Shown here: positions 17,782 through 27,474 of the stretch, piece by piece
How the letters are laid out: every line of letters starts with the position of its first letter
How positions within the stretch are numbered: position 1 is the first letter of the stretch
NCBI GenBank assembly: GCA_016713335.1
Contig: JADJPH010000007.1
Location: forward strand, 141,729 to 205,728
Direction of reading: 5' to 3'
Length of the DNA: 64,000 nucleotides
From: Candidatus Fredericiella danica
GTDB taxonomy: Bacteria; Chloroflexota; Anaerolineae; Caldilineales; Caldilineaceae
The notes under the pieces: generated by a model
What the model was told of the DNA's origin: nothing
The model's database searches: none
Seen by the model: the letters and a program-made list of their open reading frames with translations, nothing else
Position numbers and translations under genes: made by a program

Positions 17782-20090
17782 ATGAAATTCACCAACGGGT
17801 ATTGGCTTGTACGCGAGGGGATGCACCCTGTGCATCCGGCGGAGGTGCGGGATATCGCGGCAACGCAGGATTCACTGACGCTCTACGCACCGGCCAAACG
17901 TATCACGCATCGGGGCGACACGCTGAGCCAACCCCTTTTTCAGATCGAATTGACCGCTCCGCTCCCCGACGTGATCAGGGTGCGGGTCACAAACTGGGCG
18001 GGCGAAATCGACCTTGGGCCACATTTCCCGCTCTATGCCGGCGACAATAGGACTGTCCAGGTGACCGATGGGGAGGAATACGCGCCACTGACCAGCGGCG
18101 CCCTCACCGCACGCGGCAAAGCACGGTCCTGGGGCTTGGAGTTCCGAGCCGGCAATCAACCGGTCACTTCGAGCGGCTTCCGTGCCATCGGGCGCGTCGA
18201 AAGCGATGCCGGCGAGCGTTATATGCACGAACAGCTCTCCCTTGGGGTGGGCGAATGCGTCTACGGGTTGGGCGAACGCTTCTCGGCCTTTGTGAAGAAC
18301 GGCCAGGTCGTCGACATCTGGAATCCGACGGCGGCACGGCCAGCGAACAGGCCTATAAGAATGTGCCGTTCTACCTCACAAACCGGGGATACGGTGTCTT
18401 TGTCAACGATCCCGGCAAAGTCTCGTTTGAAGTCGCATCCGAAAAGGTCGAGCGGGTCCAGTTCAGCGTGCCCGGCGATGTGCTCGACTATTTTGTCATC
18501 TATGGGCCGGAGCCAAAGGCAGTCTTGGAAAAGTATGCCCTCCTGACCGGCAAGCCCGCCTTGCCGCCGGCCTGGTCGTTTGGTCTGTGGCTATCGACCT
18601 CTTTCACCACCCAGTACAACGAAGAGACTGTCACGAGTTTCATTCAAGGTATGGCGGACCGTCACATTCCCTGCATGTCTTTCATTTCGACTGCTTCTGG
18701 ATGCGGGAATTTCACTGGCGTGATCTCCACTCGGGGACAGCGCCGCCTTCCCAGACCCAGAGGATGCTAAGCGGCTCAAAGCGCGGCCTGCACATTTGTC
18801 TGTGGATCAATCTATATTGCCCAGCGGTCGGCGCTCTTTGCCGAAGGCAAGGCACATGGTTATCTGCTGAAACGTACGGACGGTAGTGTGCGCCAGACTG
18901 ACGACTGGCAGGCCGGCATGGGGCTGGTGGATTTCACCAACCCTGCCGCATGCGCCTGGTACGCCGGCAACTGCGCCTCTTGCTTGACCAGGGCGTCGAC
19001 ACCTTCAAGACGGACTTTGGCGAGCGCATCCCCACGGACGTGGTCTATGACGACGGCGCCGACCCGGTGAAGATGCACAACTACTATACGTATCTGTATA
19101 ACAAGACGGTCTTTGAATTGCTGCGCGAGGTGCGCGGCGACGGTGAGGCGGTTGTCTTTGCCCGCTCCGCGACCGCCGGAACTCAACAGTTCCCGGTCCA
19201 CTGGGGGGGAGATTGCGAATCGACCTTTGTTGCGATGGCGGAAAGTCTGCGCGGCGGGCTATCGCTCGGCCTCTCTGGCTTTGGTTTCTGGAGCCATGAT
19301 ATTGGCGGCTTTGAAGGGTTGCCGCGCGCCGATGTGTACAAACGGTGGGTGGCATTTGGCCTCCTCTCCTCGCACAGCCGGTTGCATGGCAGTGGTTCCT
19401 ACCGTGTGCCGTGGCTCTTTGACGATGAAGCGGTCGACGTGCTGCGCGAATTCACCCATCTCAAATGCAGCCTGATGCCATATCTTTTCGGCCTGGCCGT
19501 CGCTGCGTCGGAGAAGGGCATCCCGGTCATGCGGGCGATGATGCTCGAATTTCCCGACGACCCAGCCTGTGATTACCTGGATCGCCAGTACATGTTGGGG
19601 GATGCCTTGCTCGTGGCGCCGGTGATGTCGGACGATGGGCAGGTGGCGTATTACGTGCCCGCGGGCGAGTGGACGCATCTGCTGTCGGGGAAGCGCATTG
19701 TGGGGCCAGGGTGGCAGCGTGAAACGTATGATTTCCACAGCCTGCCGCTGCTGGTGCGGCCCGATAGCATCCTACCGCTGGGCCAGAATGCGGAACGGCC
19801 CGACTATGACTATGCGGATGGTGTCACGCTGGCCGCGTATGCGTTGGCGCCAGATTCCACCCATCGCGTCGTCGTGCCAACCGTGAATGGTGGCGTTGCG
19901 GTGCGTTTTGAGATTGAGCATGGGCAGGGACGGATCACCGTGGTGCGAGGGCGCGGCCAGGCCCTGGCAGATACTGCTCGTTGGGATGGATGCCGTTGCG
20001 GGAGTCGATCACGGTGTTGCAGAGCAGAAGGTGGGAAGCGTGTTAATCAAAGTGAACAGCGGGGTGGATAAGTTGGAGATCACGCTGTAG
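17782..20090 (+). CDS. yicI: Alpha-xylosidase, GH31 (YicI-like), frameshifted
   Basis: Hydrolyses alpha-xylosyl units from xyloglucan-type oligosaccharides. The N-terminal beta domain begins MKFTNGYWLVREGM; then VGECVYGLGERFSAFV, AYKNVPFYLTNRGYGVFV and WSFGLWLSTSFTTQY. The catalytic nucleophile block FKTDFGERIPTDVVYDDGAD is the YicI version of the GH31 site, followed by FARSATAGTQQFPVHWGGD (acid/base region), GFWSHDIGGF and the C-terminal beta domains. Frame breaks occur near 18330, 18690-18790, 18960 and 19960; stop at 20088-20090. The joined length is about 770 residues, the normal size. Probably cytoplasmic (no signal peptide) and controlled by the LacI regulator upstream. Confidence 0.9.
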
Positions 20091-20095
20091 AACCT

Positions 20096-20350
20096 CACCA
20101 CCCTCACGGGATGGTGCGCTGACAGAGGCGCACGTGACAAACAGAGCCGCGAACGTGAGCGAGCGGTTGGTGCGTGAGTGACGCGACGGGGGGACGGGGG
20201 ATCACCACCCTCACGGGATGGTGCTCTGACGGAGGTGCTCTGACGGAGGTGCTCTGACGGAGGTGCTCTGACAGAGGTGCTCTGACAGAGGCGCACGTGG
20301 CAAACAGAGCCGCGAACGTGAGCGAGCGGTTGGTGCGTGAGTGACGCAGC
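20096..20350. repeat. Duplicated hairpin-led element with expanded 14-bp tandem repeat
   Basis: Between convergent yicI and recF lie two copies of one element. Copy 1 (20096 to about 20184) and copy 2 (20203 to about 20347) each begin with an imperfect inverted repeat CACCACCCTCACGGGATGGTG and end with a ~48-base shared tail (GAGCCGCGAACGTGAGCGAG and onward). Between head and tail copy 1 has one 14-bp unit (GTGCGCTGACAGAG at 20114) while copy 2 has five (GTGCTCTGACGGAG type, 20221-20290). A third short palindrome, CACCATCTATGGTG, follows at about 20367. Confidence 0.85.
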
Positions 20351-20372
20351 GGCGGGACGGGAGACTCACCAT

Positions 20373-21611
20373 CTATGGTGCGGGGGTACCGTTGTCTAGG
20401 GTAGCAACGGCGCCGGCCGCGACAGAGAAGATTTGGGCCTGCGTGCGGAAGAGCGGCGTGAAGTCGTCGAGGTCGGTGGTGGTGACGATGGTCTGCTCGA
20501 CGCCGGCGAGGGCGCCCAGGAGCAGGCTGCGGCGCTGTTCGTCGAGTTCGCTCATGACATCGTCCAGGAGCAGGAGAGGGGCGTCGCCGGTCGCCTGCGT
20601 CATGGCTTGCAGTTCGGCGAGTTTGAGCGCCAGGGCCGCGCTCCGCTGCTGGCCGCGGCTCCCAAAGAGGCGCAGATCCCGGCCGTTCGCCAACAGCCGC
20701 AGGTCGTCACGATGTGGCCCGTACAGCGTGTTGCCGGCGACGATTTCACGGGCACGGCGCGCGGCCAGTTTGCGCATGTACGTGTCCGCCACCCCGGCTG
20801 CCGTTAGCGGCTGGGAAGTGGCGGGTGATTGCAGGCCGTCACGCACCAACTCAAATTCGGCGTCTGGGAGCTGCCCTGGATTGAAGCTGGGCAGGTAGAG
20901 CAGCGAAAGCGCCTCGCGGCCACCGCTTAGCTCGGTGTGTCGCACCACAGCATGGCGCTCCAACTCCACGATAAAATTATGGCGCCGGGCAATCACGACG
21001 GCGCCATGCTGCACCATCCGCTCATCCCAGAAGGCCAACTGCGCCGCCACTGCGGTGGAGCCAGCATTGACCTCCTGTTCGCGCAACGTCTTGAGCAGGC
21101 TGTTGCGCTGGGTGACCACCTGCTGAAAAGACGACAGCGCCCGGCAGTAGGCAGGGTCGATCTGGCACAGGGCAATGTCCAGATAGCGGCGGCGCTCGCC
21201 CGGTCCGCCATCGATGAGGCGGATGTCTTCGGGTAGGAAGAGCACCGCCCGCAGTTGGCCCACCAGATCCATTGCCCGCCGCGCCACCCCATTGATTTTG
21301 ATCTGCTTGACGAAGTTGACGCCATCCGCACGCGGCGTCAGGATGATCTCGATCTCCAGTTGCCGTCCTGCAATTTGGGCCGCACCGGCGACGCGGCAAT
21401 AGGGGATTGGCTCCGCCTCTGCCTGCCAGTCGACGATCTCACGCTCGGCCTGGGCGTGGACCGAGCGGCTTGTCGCAAGAAAAAAGATGGCTTCCAGCAA
21501 ATTTGTCTTGCCCTGCGCATTCTGGCCCTGGAGCAACAAGCGGCCGGCGAAGTCGAGTTCGAGCCGGCGATAGTTGCGAAAATGGGTCAACGACAGATGG
21601 GCAAGGCGCAT
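20373..21611 (-). CDS. recF: DNA replication and repair protein RecF
   Basis: SMC-like ATPase that loads RecA at gaps together with RecO and RecR. Intact, 412 residues. Walker A GQNAQGKTNLLEAIFFL near residue 33, RSVHAQAEREIVDW, the D/E-box VLFLPEDIRLIDGGPGERRR (family signature), GPHRDDLRLL, the ABC-type signature SRGQQRSAALALKLAE and Walker B PLLLLDDVMSELDEQRR. Starts at ATG 21611. holA lies upstream on the same strand, 64 bases away. recF beside holA is not the classic dnaA-dnaN-recF order. Confidence 0.95.
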   Translation of the reverse strand: MRLAHLSLTHFRNYRRLELDFAGRLLLQGQNAQGKTNLLEAIFFLATSRSVHAQAEREIVDWQAEAEPIPYCRVAGAAQIAGRQLEIEIILTPRADGVNFVKQIKINGVARRAMDLVGQLRAVLFLPEDIRLIDGGPGERRRYLDIALCQIDPAYCRALSSFQQVVTQRNSLLKTLREQEVNAGSTAVAAQLAFWDERMVQHGAVVIARRHNFIVELERHAVVRHTELSGGREALSLLYLPSFNPGQLPDAEFELVRDGLQSPATSQPLTAAGVADTYMRKLAARRAREIVAGNTLYGPHRDDLRLLANGRDLRLFGSRGQQRSAALALKLAELQAMTQATGDAPLLLLDDVMSELDEQRRSLLLGALAGVEQTIVTTTDLDDFTPLFRTQAQIFSVAAGAVATLDNGTPAP

Positions 21612-21675
21612 TGGGGAAGAATACTAGCAGCAGGTGGAAGGACGAAATACTGGCGGCGGCGGATGCCGAACCTGG

Positions 21676-22728
21676 CTATTTTTTTTGCGTCAACTCGGCG
21701 ATCAAGACGGCGATCTCGGTGTCCTGATCGGCGCCTGTCTTCATGGCCATGTCAGCTTCCAGCAACTGCTCCATGATCTCTTCCAGTTCGGCAAAGGAAT
21801 AGCGCCCTACCAGTTGCAGCGCCTTCTTGACCGGATACTCCTTTTCCTTCAGTTGCCTGGCGATGGCCTCCGAGTCATGCTGCCCGGCCTGTTGCAGCAC
21901 CTTGACCTGAATCAGGAGGCGGTATTGGCGCACGATGGCGCCAAGCAGGCCGATTGGGCTTTCTTCATTGCGCCGCAGGTCATGCAAGGCGCGCATGGCA
22001 CCCTTGGGGTTGCGCTGCGCCAACCCATCGGTGAGGTTCCAGAACATCTCTTCGTTCACGTCGCTGACCATTGCGCGCACGTCGGCTGCGGTGATCGTGC
22101 GCCCGAGCGCATAGAGCGACAACTTAACCAGTTCGTTGTCCAGCAGGCGCAAGTTCGGTCCAACAAAGTCAGCGAGCACCATGACGGCGTCGGGTGCAAT
22201 GGCGATCTTGTGCTGCTTTGCCCGCTCCCGGATCCACTCGGGTAGTTCTTTTTGGGCAGGCGCCTTCGCCTCTTCCAGCGTCAAACCGCCTTGCTTGACC
22301 TGCGCCTCCAGTCCGGGCACTTTGCGTTCGGGTTTGCCGCCGGCCGCGGGGAGGGTGAAGCCCTTCCAGAGGCTACGCCGTCGGTCCACCGCCGGATCTA
22401 CAAACGCCAAGATGGCCGTGTCGGGAACGTCGGGCCAGTGGTCAAACAGATAGGCAGCGTCGACATAGGCGTCGGCGCCTGGCGACTTGCTCGCAGCCAT
22501 GCGCTTGTCGAGCGCGTCGAGATACCCCCGGACGATCACCAACCGTTTCTCCGTGAGGAAAGGCATCATCGATGCCTCGGCGAGGATCGCAGCGCTGGAC
22601 GTCTGGCCGGCCGCCAATTCCGTTGTGTTCAGCCCCGCCATCTCCGGGTCGCCGATGCCGGCCTTGAGCGCGGCCAATCGTTCGGCGGTGAGGTATTCGT
22701 CGGCGTTGAGAAAGAGATGGATCATCAA
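21676..22728 (-). CDS. holA: DNA polymerase III subunit delta
   Basis: Clamp-loader subunit that opens the beta sliding clamp. 350 residues, unbroken. The N-terminal domain with IHLFLNADEYLTAERLAALK contains the strand that precedes the degenerate P-loop-like area; MMPFLTEKRLVIVRGYLDAL is the clamp-binding wrench region; FVGPNLRLLDNELVKLSLYA and DVRAMVSDVNEEMFWNLTDG are typical of the family, and the C-terminal collar has ARQLKEKEYPVKKALQLVGR. It abuts the DUF6391 gene, whose stop precedes its start by one base. Confidence 0.92.
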   Translation of the reverse strand: MMIHLFLNADEYLTAERLAALKAGIGDPEMAGLNTTELAAGQTSSAAILAEASMMPFLTEKRLVIVRGYLDALDKRMAASKSPGADAYVDAAYLFDHWPDVPDTAILAFVDPAVDRRRSLWKGFTLPAAGGKPERKVPGLEAQVKQGGLTLEEAKAPAQKELPEWIRERAKQHKIAIAPDAVMVLADFVGPNLRLLDNELVKLSLYALGRTITAADVRAMVSDVNEEMFWNLTDGLAQRNPKGAMRALHDLRRNEESPIGLLGAIVRQYRLLIQVKVLQQAGQHDSEAIARQLKEKEYPVKKALQLVGRYSFAELEEIMEQLLEADMAMKTGADQDTEIAVLIAELTQKK

Positions 22729-23214
22729 TCAAAATCGACGCGATAGGCCGATACCGGCCAACGTGATCGGGCGGATGCCCTTGACCCAGCGGTCACTGAC
22801 GGAAGCCAGCGTCGTATACTGCTGGAGCCGGAGCCCCAGGGGTTGGGACACGACCAGCGCCGGGAGCACGAAGAGTAGTCCACCGGTGAAGCGGCCAAGT
22901 GGATCGCGCTGGCGCCCTGCGCTGCCCAAGAGCACGGCCAGCGTGGCCAGCACGCCGGTGACCGCCAGATTTGTGCCGCAGTTGGCATGAATGGCCAGAC
23001 CGCTTTCCCCGGCCTGGAGCCGGAGCAGCGCGTCCGACACGCCGCGGCGGACTGCATCCTCGGTCAGATTGCCAAAGAGGGTGAAACCGCCGGGGTCGCT
23101 ATAGCCGGCCATACGCCGGCCTGGAAAGCGCCCGGCCAGGATGTGGAGTGTAGCATGCTCGAGGGCATGATGCTGGCGGGTGCGGCGAATGGCGTCTTGC
23201 ACGTTGACGATCAT
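22729..23214 (-). CDS. DUF6391 family membrane protein
   Basis: 161 residues from ATG 23214, chosen because AAGGAA sits just upstream. The conserved HALEHATLHILAGRFPGRR, GYSDPGGFTLFGNLTEDAV, AGESGLAIHANCGTNLAVTG series is the family pattern; two hydrophobic segments follow (GVLATLAVLLGSA, GGLLFVLPALVVSQPLG). Function unknown. Its stop touches the holA start, so the two are probably cotranscribed with recF. Confidence 0.78.
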   Translation of the reverse strand: MIVNVQDAIRRTRQHHALEHATLHILAGRFPGRRMAGYSDPGGFTLFGNLTEDAVRRGVSDALLRLQAGESGLAIHANCGTNLAVTGVLATLAVLLGSAGRQRDPLGRFTGGLLFVLPALVVSQPLGLRLQQYTTLASVSDRWVKGIRPITLAGIGLSRRF

Positions 23215-23245
23215 GGGTGATTCCTTCAAAGCCCGCAAAGACGAA

Positions 23246-23578
23246 TTAGCGATAGTCGCCGTCGCCGCGGATGGTGTTGCGTTCGAGGCGCGAGAAGAGC
23301 TTTTCGAGGTTGGCCGCGGCGACCTCCTCGAGCGTCAGATCCAATTCGGTGGCGATCTGCGCCATGTACCAGAGCACGTCGCCCAGTTCGTACTTGAGCG
23401 CTTCACGGTCGGCCTCGCTGATGACGCCGGCTTTGTCACGGAAGATTTTCTTGACCTTACCGGCCAGTTCACCGGCCTCGTTGACGAGGCCAAGCGTGGG
23501 ATAAACGATTGGGTGGTCGGTGACCACAAGATTCCAGGTCCTACGTGATTGAAGCTGATATTCATTAAAATCTGACAT
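23246..23578 (-). CDS. MazG-like nucleotide pyrophosphohydrolase
   Basis: About 110 residues. All-alpha NTP pyrophosphatase fold: LGLVNEAGELAGKVKKIFRD carries the E-x-x-E metal site and YELGDVLWYMAQIATELDLT the E-x-x-D half, with LEKLFSRLERNTIRGDGDYR at the end as in single-domain MazG-type enzymes that hydrolyse non-canonical nucleoside triphosphates. Start MSDFNEYQ at 23578; an upstream in-frame ATG at 23590 is possible and would overlap the zinc-ribbon gene's stop by a few bases. Confidence 0.85.
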   Translation of the reverse strand: MSDFNEYQLQSRRTWNLVVTDHPIVYPTLGLVNEAGELAGKVKKIFRDKAGVISEADREALKYELGDVLWYMAQIATELDLTLEEVAAANLEKLFSRLERNTIRGDGDYR

Positions 23579-23582
23579 AGTA

Positions 23583-23946
23583 TTATTCATCAAACTCGAT
23601 CGTCTGTTCGGCGACGCCTTTGCGCCAGGCGCCGCTTGAATCGCCCACCGCCCAGGAGGTGGTGACACGGATCGTCATCTTGCCGCGCTTGGCGGGCAGC
23701 GCCTGCTGCTTGACCTGGATTGGCTGTTGCGTATTCTTGGCCGGCTGGCTTAGATGCCTGGCAGCGGTCAGCCGGCGGTGTGGGCAGGCTGCACGCCACA
23801 AACTGGCACGGCGGGTTCCGTGATGACCGCCGGCAGTTGGCTGGAAGCGCACGGGGAGTGGCCGTCATGCCGCATTGGGCGCAGTGGCGCGCATCGAGTG
23901 CGTTCCCGTGGCCACATTGCGGGCAGATGCGTGTGACATTGGACAT
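23583..23946 (-). CDS. Small zinc-ribbon protein, one frameshift
   Basis: Start ATG 23946 with AGGAG upstream. The N terminus has two CxxC knuckles, RICPQCGHGNALDARHCAQC, a typical double-zinc-ribbon head. A low-complexity linker follows. After an indel near 23760 the second frame gives NTQQPIQVKQQALPAKRGKM, then TIRVTTSWAVGDSSGAWRKG and VAEQTIEFDE with the stop at 23583. About 120 residues; function unknown. It immediately precedes the MazG-like gene and has a decayed tandem copy about 0.7 kb away. Confidence 0.65.
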
Positions 23947-24271
23947 GGCGTACTCCTGTGAATAATCTCCCCAAATCGATCACGGTGCCTGGTAATAGCT
24001 GATCAAGCTTAAACCAGTCAACGACCAGTCCTCAAGGGGTGAACGCAATGGGTGGCAATTCCTACAAGTCCGTAGTGAAGTTGCCAAAAGTGATATCGAG
24101 AACGCCACGGGCAATTGCGGAATAGTTCCATTCAAACGTTGCGTCCTCAAGTTTGTCGTACTCAGCTTGCGCCAAAACCACAAACATCGATATATTCGGT
24201 TGAGCCATGAAGGCGCATGCCTCCTTCGTGATGGCACAGCCTCGACTAGAACACCCGTTATTCAGAAGCGG
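23947..24271. other. Interval with no well-supported gene
   Basis: A minus-strand frame near 24209-24062 reads MAQPNISMFVVLAQAEYDKL and EDATFEWNYSAIARGVLDIT. It is short and lacks a recognisable family or clear ribosome site, so it is noted but not called. Confidence 0.3.
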
Positions 24272-24733
24272 AGGCAAACTGGCTCGATCATCTGTTCGGC
24301 GACGCCTCTTGCGTCAGGCGCCGCAAGAACTCGCCCACCGCCCAGGAGGAACTGGTAACATGCTGGATCGTCATCTTGCCACGCTTGGCGAAGATCGGCG
24401 TCTGTCTACGAGCCACCTTACAGCACCTGGATTGGCTGTTGCCGATTCTTGACTGTGCTGTTGAGCGCGCATGCCACGTTGACAGCAGGATTTCAACATT
24501 CAGTGAGGGCCGGCGGCTGGCCTTGCACGCCATCGAGCAACAGGCACAGCAATGCTTTCGTCGTTGTCCGCCGGCAGTTGTTTGGAGCGGTTCAAGGCGC
24601 ACGCTGACTGGGAATGTGCAACTACAGCGGTTGTAATTCTTGCACGACTCTGGGCGCAGCACGAAGATATCCCGGTTGCACTCGTGTTGGCGTTCCGTGG
24701 CCCATTGCGGGCAGATGCGTGTGAGCTTGGACA
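24272..24733 (-). pseudogene. Decayed tandem copy of the zinc-ribbon gene
   Basis: DNA at about 24280-24400 repeats 23590-23695 with many substitutions and small indels (both contain CTGTTCGGCGACGCC, CGCCCACCGCCCAGGAGG and GGATCGTCATCTTGCC). The start region is also duplicated: ATTGCGGGCAGATGCGTGTG occurs in both near 23921 and 24707. The start codon is lost, the first CxxC knuckle is broken, and stops interrupt all frames. Peptide remnants AKRGKMTI and SSWAVGEF mark the former C terminus. Confidence 0.72.
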
Positions 24734-25006
24734 GGGGCGTACAGCATTCCTGGCATTTGAATCATTTCCCCAAAGCGGCTGGGATGGACCGAGCGCTGCT
24801 GGAATGCCGGTCTTAGACTGATAGCACTCAAGGCCTGAATGACTAAGGTTTCAACCATGCACGGATTACAAGGCCGGGAATTGTACGAAACCTCATTTAC
24901 AATGCCGCTTGCCTGATGTACACTTGCCGCCCAACGCCAAACAGGGTCGTGAGGCGTCACGTTGACGCTGGGTGACGGAGTGGTTCGTTTCCAAAGGGAG
25001 TTCCTC

Positions 25007-25977
25007 GTGAGCAATACCCAAGAATTCAGCACACCCGAGCAGGTCAGCGTCGCGCTGTCTAAGCAGAAGTATATTGCGAATGATGAGATCGCGACGACGG
25101 TGTACTTGACCGATCAGTTGAGCAAACCGCTGCTGTTGGAAGGCCCGGCCGGCGTCGGCAAGACCGAACTCGCCAAAGCGGTTGCCGGCGCGGCCGGGCG
25201 CGAATTGATCCGGCTCCAATGCTACGAAGGGCTGGATGAGACCAAGGCGCTCTATGAGTGGGAGTATGCCAAACAGTTGCTCTACACGCAGTTGCTGCGC
25301 GACAAACTGCAGGACACGCTTGCGGACGCCAACAGCCTGGCCGCCGCGGCAGATCGGCTGGCGCAGGAGGAAGATGTCTTCTTCTCCATGCGCTTCCTGC
25401 TCCAGCGCCCTCTCTAAAGGCAATCCTGAGTGAGAAGCCGACCGTGTTGCTGATCGACGAGATCGACCGTGCGGATGCGGAATTCGAGGCTTTCCTGTTG
25501 GAGGTATTGAGCGATTTTCAGGTGAGCGTCCCGGAGCTTGGCACGCTGGCGGCGGTCCACCGGCCGCTTGTCTTTCTCACCTCCAACAACACGCGCGAGC
25601 TTTCCGAAGCATTGAAGCGGCGCTGTCTGTATATGTTCATTGGTTATCCATCGATTGAGCAGGAACTGGCGGTGGTGCGGCTCAAGGTGCCCGAACTCTC
25701 CCCGAAGATGGCGCAGCAGGCGGTTGAACTGGTGCACAAGCTGCGTGGGCTGGACCTGCGGAAATCGCCCAGCATCAGTGAGACGCTGGACTGGGCGAAG
25801 GCGCTCGTGGCGCTCAACGCCAAGCAGTTGGATCGCGCCACGCTGGACAATACGCTGAGCGTGCTGTTGAAGCATGAAAGCGATCTGAGCAAGGTGCGGC
25901 GGCGCGTGCAGCCAGGTGAAAAGGGCGCCCAGATCGACGATGATGACATGCGCCCGCCGATGCGCTGGCGCAACTGA
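25007..25977 (+). CDS. MoxR-type AAA+ ATPase, one frameshift
   Basis: AAA+ chaperone that usually works with a von Willebrand A partner to mature metal cofactors or complexes. GTG start at 25007 after AAAGGGAG. Walker A LLLEGPAGVGKTELAKA, then RLQCYEGLDETKALYEWEYA characteristic of the CoxD/MoxR group. An indel near 25415 separates the N-terminal part from LSEKPTVLLIDEIDRADAEF (Walker B), VFLTSNNTRELSEALKRRCL (sensor 1 and arginine finger) and the lid domain ending PPMRWRN. Joined length about 322 residues. Next gene, 32 bases on, encodes the VWA partner. Confidence 0.9.
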
Positions 25978-26009
25978 GTGCGTGCGTGGTTTGCCTGAGG
26001 AGGTAGATC

Positions 26010-27392
26010 ATGGAAGACCGCATGATCAAGTTTATTGCGGCGTTGCGCGCCGGCGGGGTGCGCATCAGCCTGGCGGAAAGCGCCGACGCCTTCACCGCCA
26101 TTGATAGGGTGGGCGTGCAGACGCGCGAGTCATTTCGCCTTGGCTTGCGCACCACCCTGGTGAAGGATGCGACCGGGCTACCGGTCTTTGACGAACTTTT
26201 CCCCCTCTTCTTTGGCGGTGATGCCACCCCCCCGATGCAGGACGTGATGGACGATATGTCGCCGGAAGAAGCAGAGGCGATTGCCCAGTTGCTCCGGATG
26301 TTCAACGAACAACTGCGCAAGCTGATGGAGAAACTGCTGCGCGGCGAGCAGTTGAGCCAGGAGGAGTTGGATCAATTGGCCCAACTCACAGGGTTGAACC
26401 GTGCCGACGACATGCAGTACAAGGACTGGTATGCCCAGCGGATGATGCGCGCCTTGCGCTTCAAAGAGGTGCAGAAGGCGCTCAAAGAGATGAGCGAACT
26501 GTTGCAACAGATGGGCATGAGCAAACAACGGCTTGACCAGTTGCAGCAATTGGTCCAGGCCAATCAGCGGGCGCTGGAAGATCAACTCAGCCAGTTTGCG
26601 GGCCAGAAGATCGCCGAAAACATGAGTGAGCGCCCACCGGATGAGGCGGGGCTGGACCAACTCATGAACCGGCCGTTCCAATCACTCTCGGATCGCGATA
26701 TGGACGTGCTCCGCAAGGAAGTGCGGAAACTTGCCAATCGCCTCCGGAGCCGGATTGCGTTGCGGCAGAAGCGGGCGAAGACGGGGCAATTGGATGCAAA
26801 GGCCACGATCCGTGCCAATCTGAAACATGGCGGCGTGCCGATGGAGATCGTGCACCGCGATCACCGGCTCAAGCCAAAACTGGTCGTCATCTGCGACATC
26901 AGCACCTCGATGCGCTACTGCTCGGAGTTGATGTTGAGCCTGGTCTATGCGCTCCAAGATCTGATCACCAAGACGCATGCCTTTGCGTTCATCGATCATC
27001 TGGAATACATCTCGCCGGATTTCACCAACAGCGACTCAAACAAGGCGATCGAGGCGGTGTTGCAGCGGATGCCGCCGGGTCACTACAGCACCGACCTGGG
27101 GTATAGTCTGAACGACTTTAAGGACCATTACCTGGACACCGTGGACCAACGCACGACCTTTTTGGTGGTGGGCGATGGGCGCAACAACTACAACGACCCA
27201 CGGATCGACGTCATGCAGCAATTGGCGCGGCGTTCGCGGCGACTGATCTGGATCAACCCTGAGCCGCCGATGTTGTGGGGTTCAGGGGATAGCGACATGC
27301 TCCAGTACGCGCCGCTCTGCAACAGCGTCGTGATGGCCGCGACGCTGGGAGAATTGGCGCAGGCGGTCGATCAACTGCTGGCAGAGCCGTAA
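26010..27392 (+). CDS. VWA domain protein, CoxE-like
   Basis: 460 residues, unbroken. The N terminus (FIAALRAGGVRISLAESADA) is the CoxE-like head, followed by a long Gln/Glu/Leu-rich helical region, about residues 85-210. The VWA domain has the metal site DISTSM (D-x-S-x-S) in PKLVVICDISTSMRYCSELM, plus VLQRMPPGHYSTDLG and TTFLVVGDGRNNYNDPRIDV. The AGGAGG ribosome site precedes ATG 26010. MoxR/CoxE pairs remodel protein complexes such as CO dehydrogenase; no such target gene lies nearby. Confidence 0.9.
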   Translation: MEDRMIKFIAALRAGGVRISLAESADAFTAIDRVGVQTRESFRLGLRTTLVKDATGLPVFDELFPLFFGGDATPPMQDVMDDMSPEEAEAIAQLLRMFNEQLRKLMEKLLRGEQLSQEELDQLAQLTGLNRADDMQYKDWYAQRMMRALRFKEVQKALKEMSELLQQMGMSKQRLDQLQQLVQANQRALEDQLSQFAGQKIAENMSERPPDEAGLDQLMNRPFQSLSDRDMDVLRKEVRKLANRLRSRIALRQKRAKTGQLDAKATIRANLKHGGVPMEIVHRDHRLKPKLVVICDISTSMRYCSELMLSLVYALQDLITKTHAFAFIDHLEYISPDFTNSDSNKAIEAVLQRMPPGHYSTDLGYSLNDFKDHYLDTVDQRTTFLVVGDGRNNYNDPRIDVMQQLARRSRRLIWINPEPPMLWGSGDSDMLQYAPLCNSVVMAATLGELAQAVDQLLAEP

Positions 27393-27474
27393 GGTAAAGA
27401 AGCGGCGCATGACCACCTTAGGCGCTGATTGTAGCAGCGCTGGGTGGCGTGCCCGGAACATGGTTGGCGCCGCC

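Noticed and set aside
20221..20290. Possible CRISPR-like array
   Set aside because: Units are 14 bp, directly tandem and have no spacers.
24893..25423. Minus-strand 176-residue reading
   Set aside because: Antisense of the MoxR gene, whose Walker motifs are clear on the plus strand.
26010..27392. VWA gene as part of a conflict-type ternary system
   Set aside because: The pair is the ordinary MoxR/CoxE arrangement with no VMAP, EAD or effector gene next to it.
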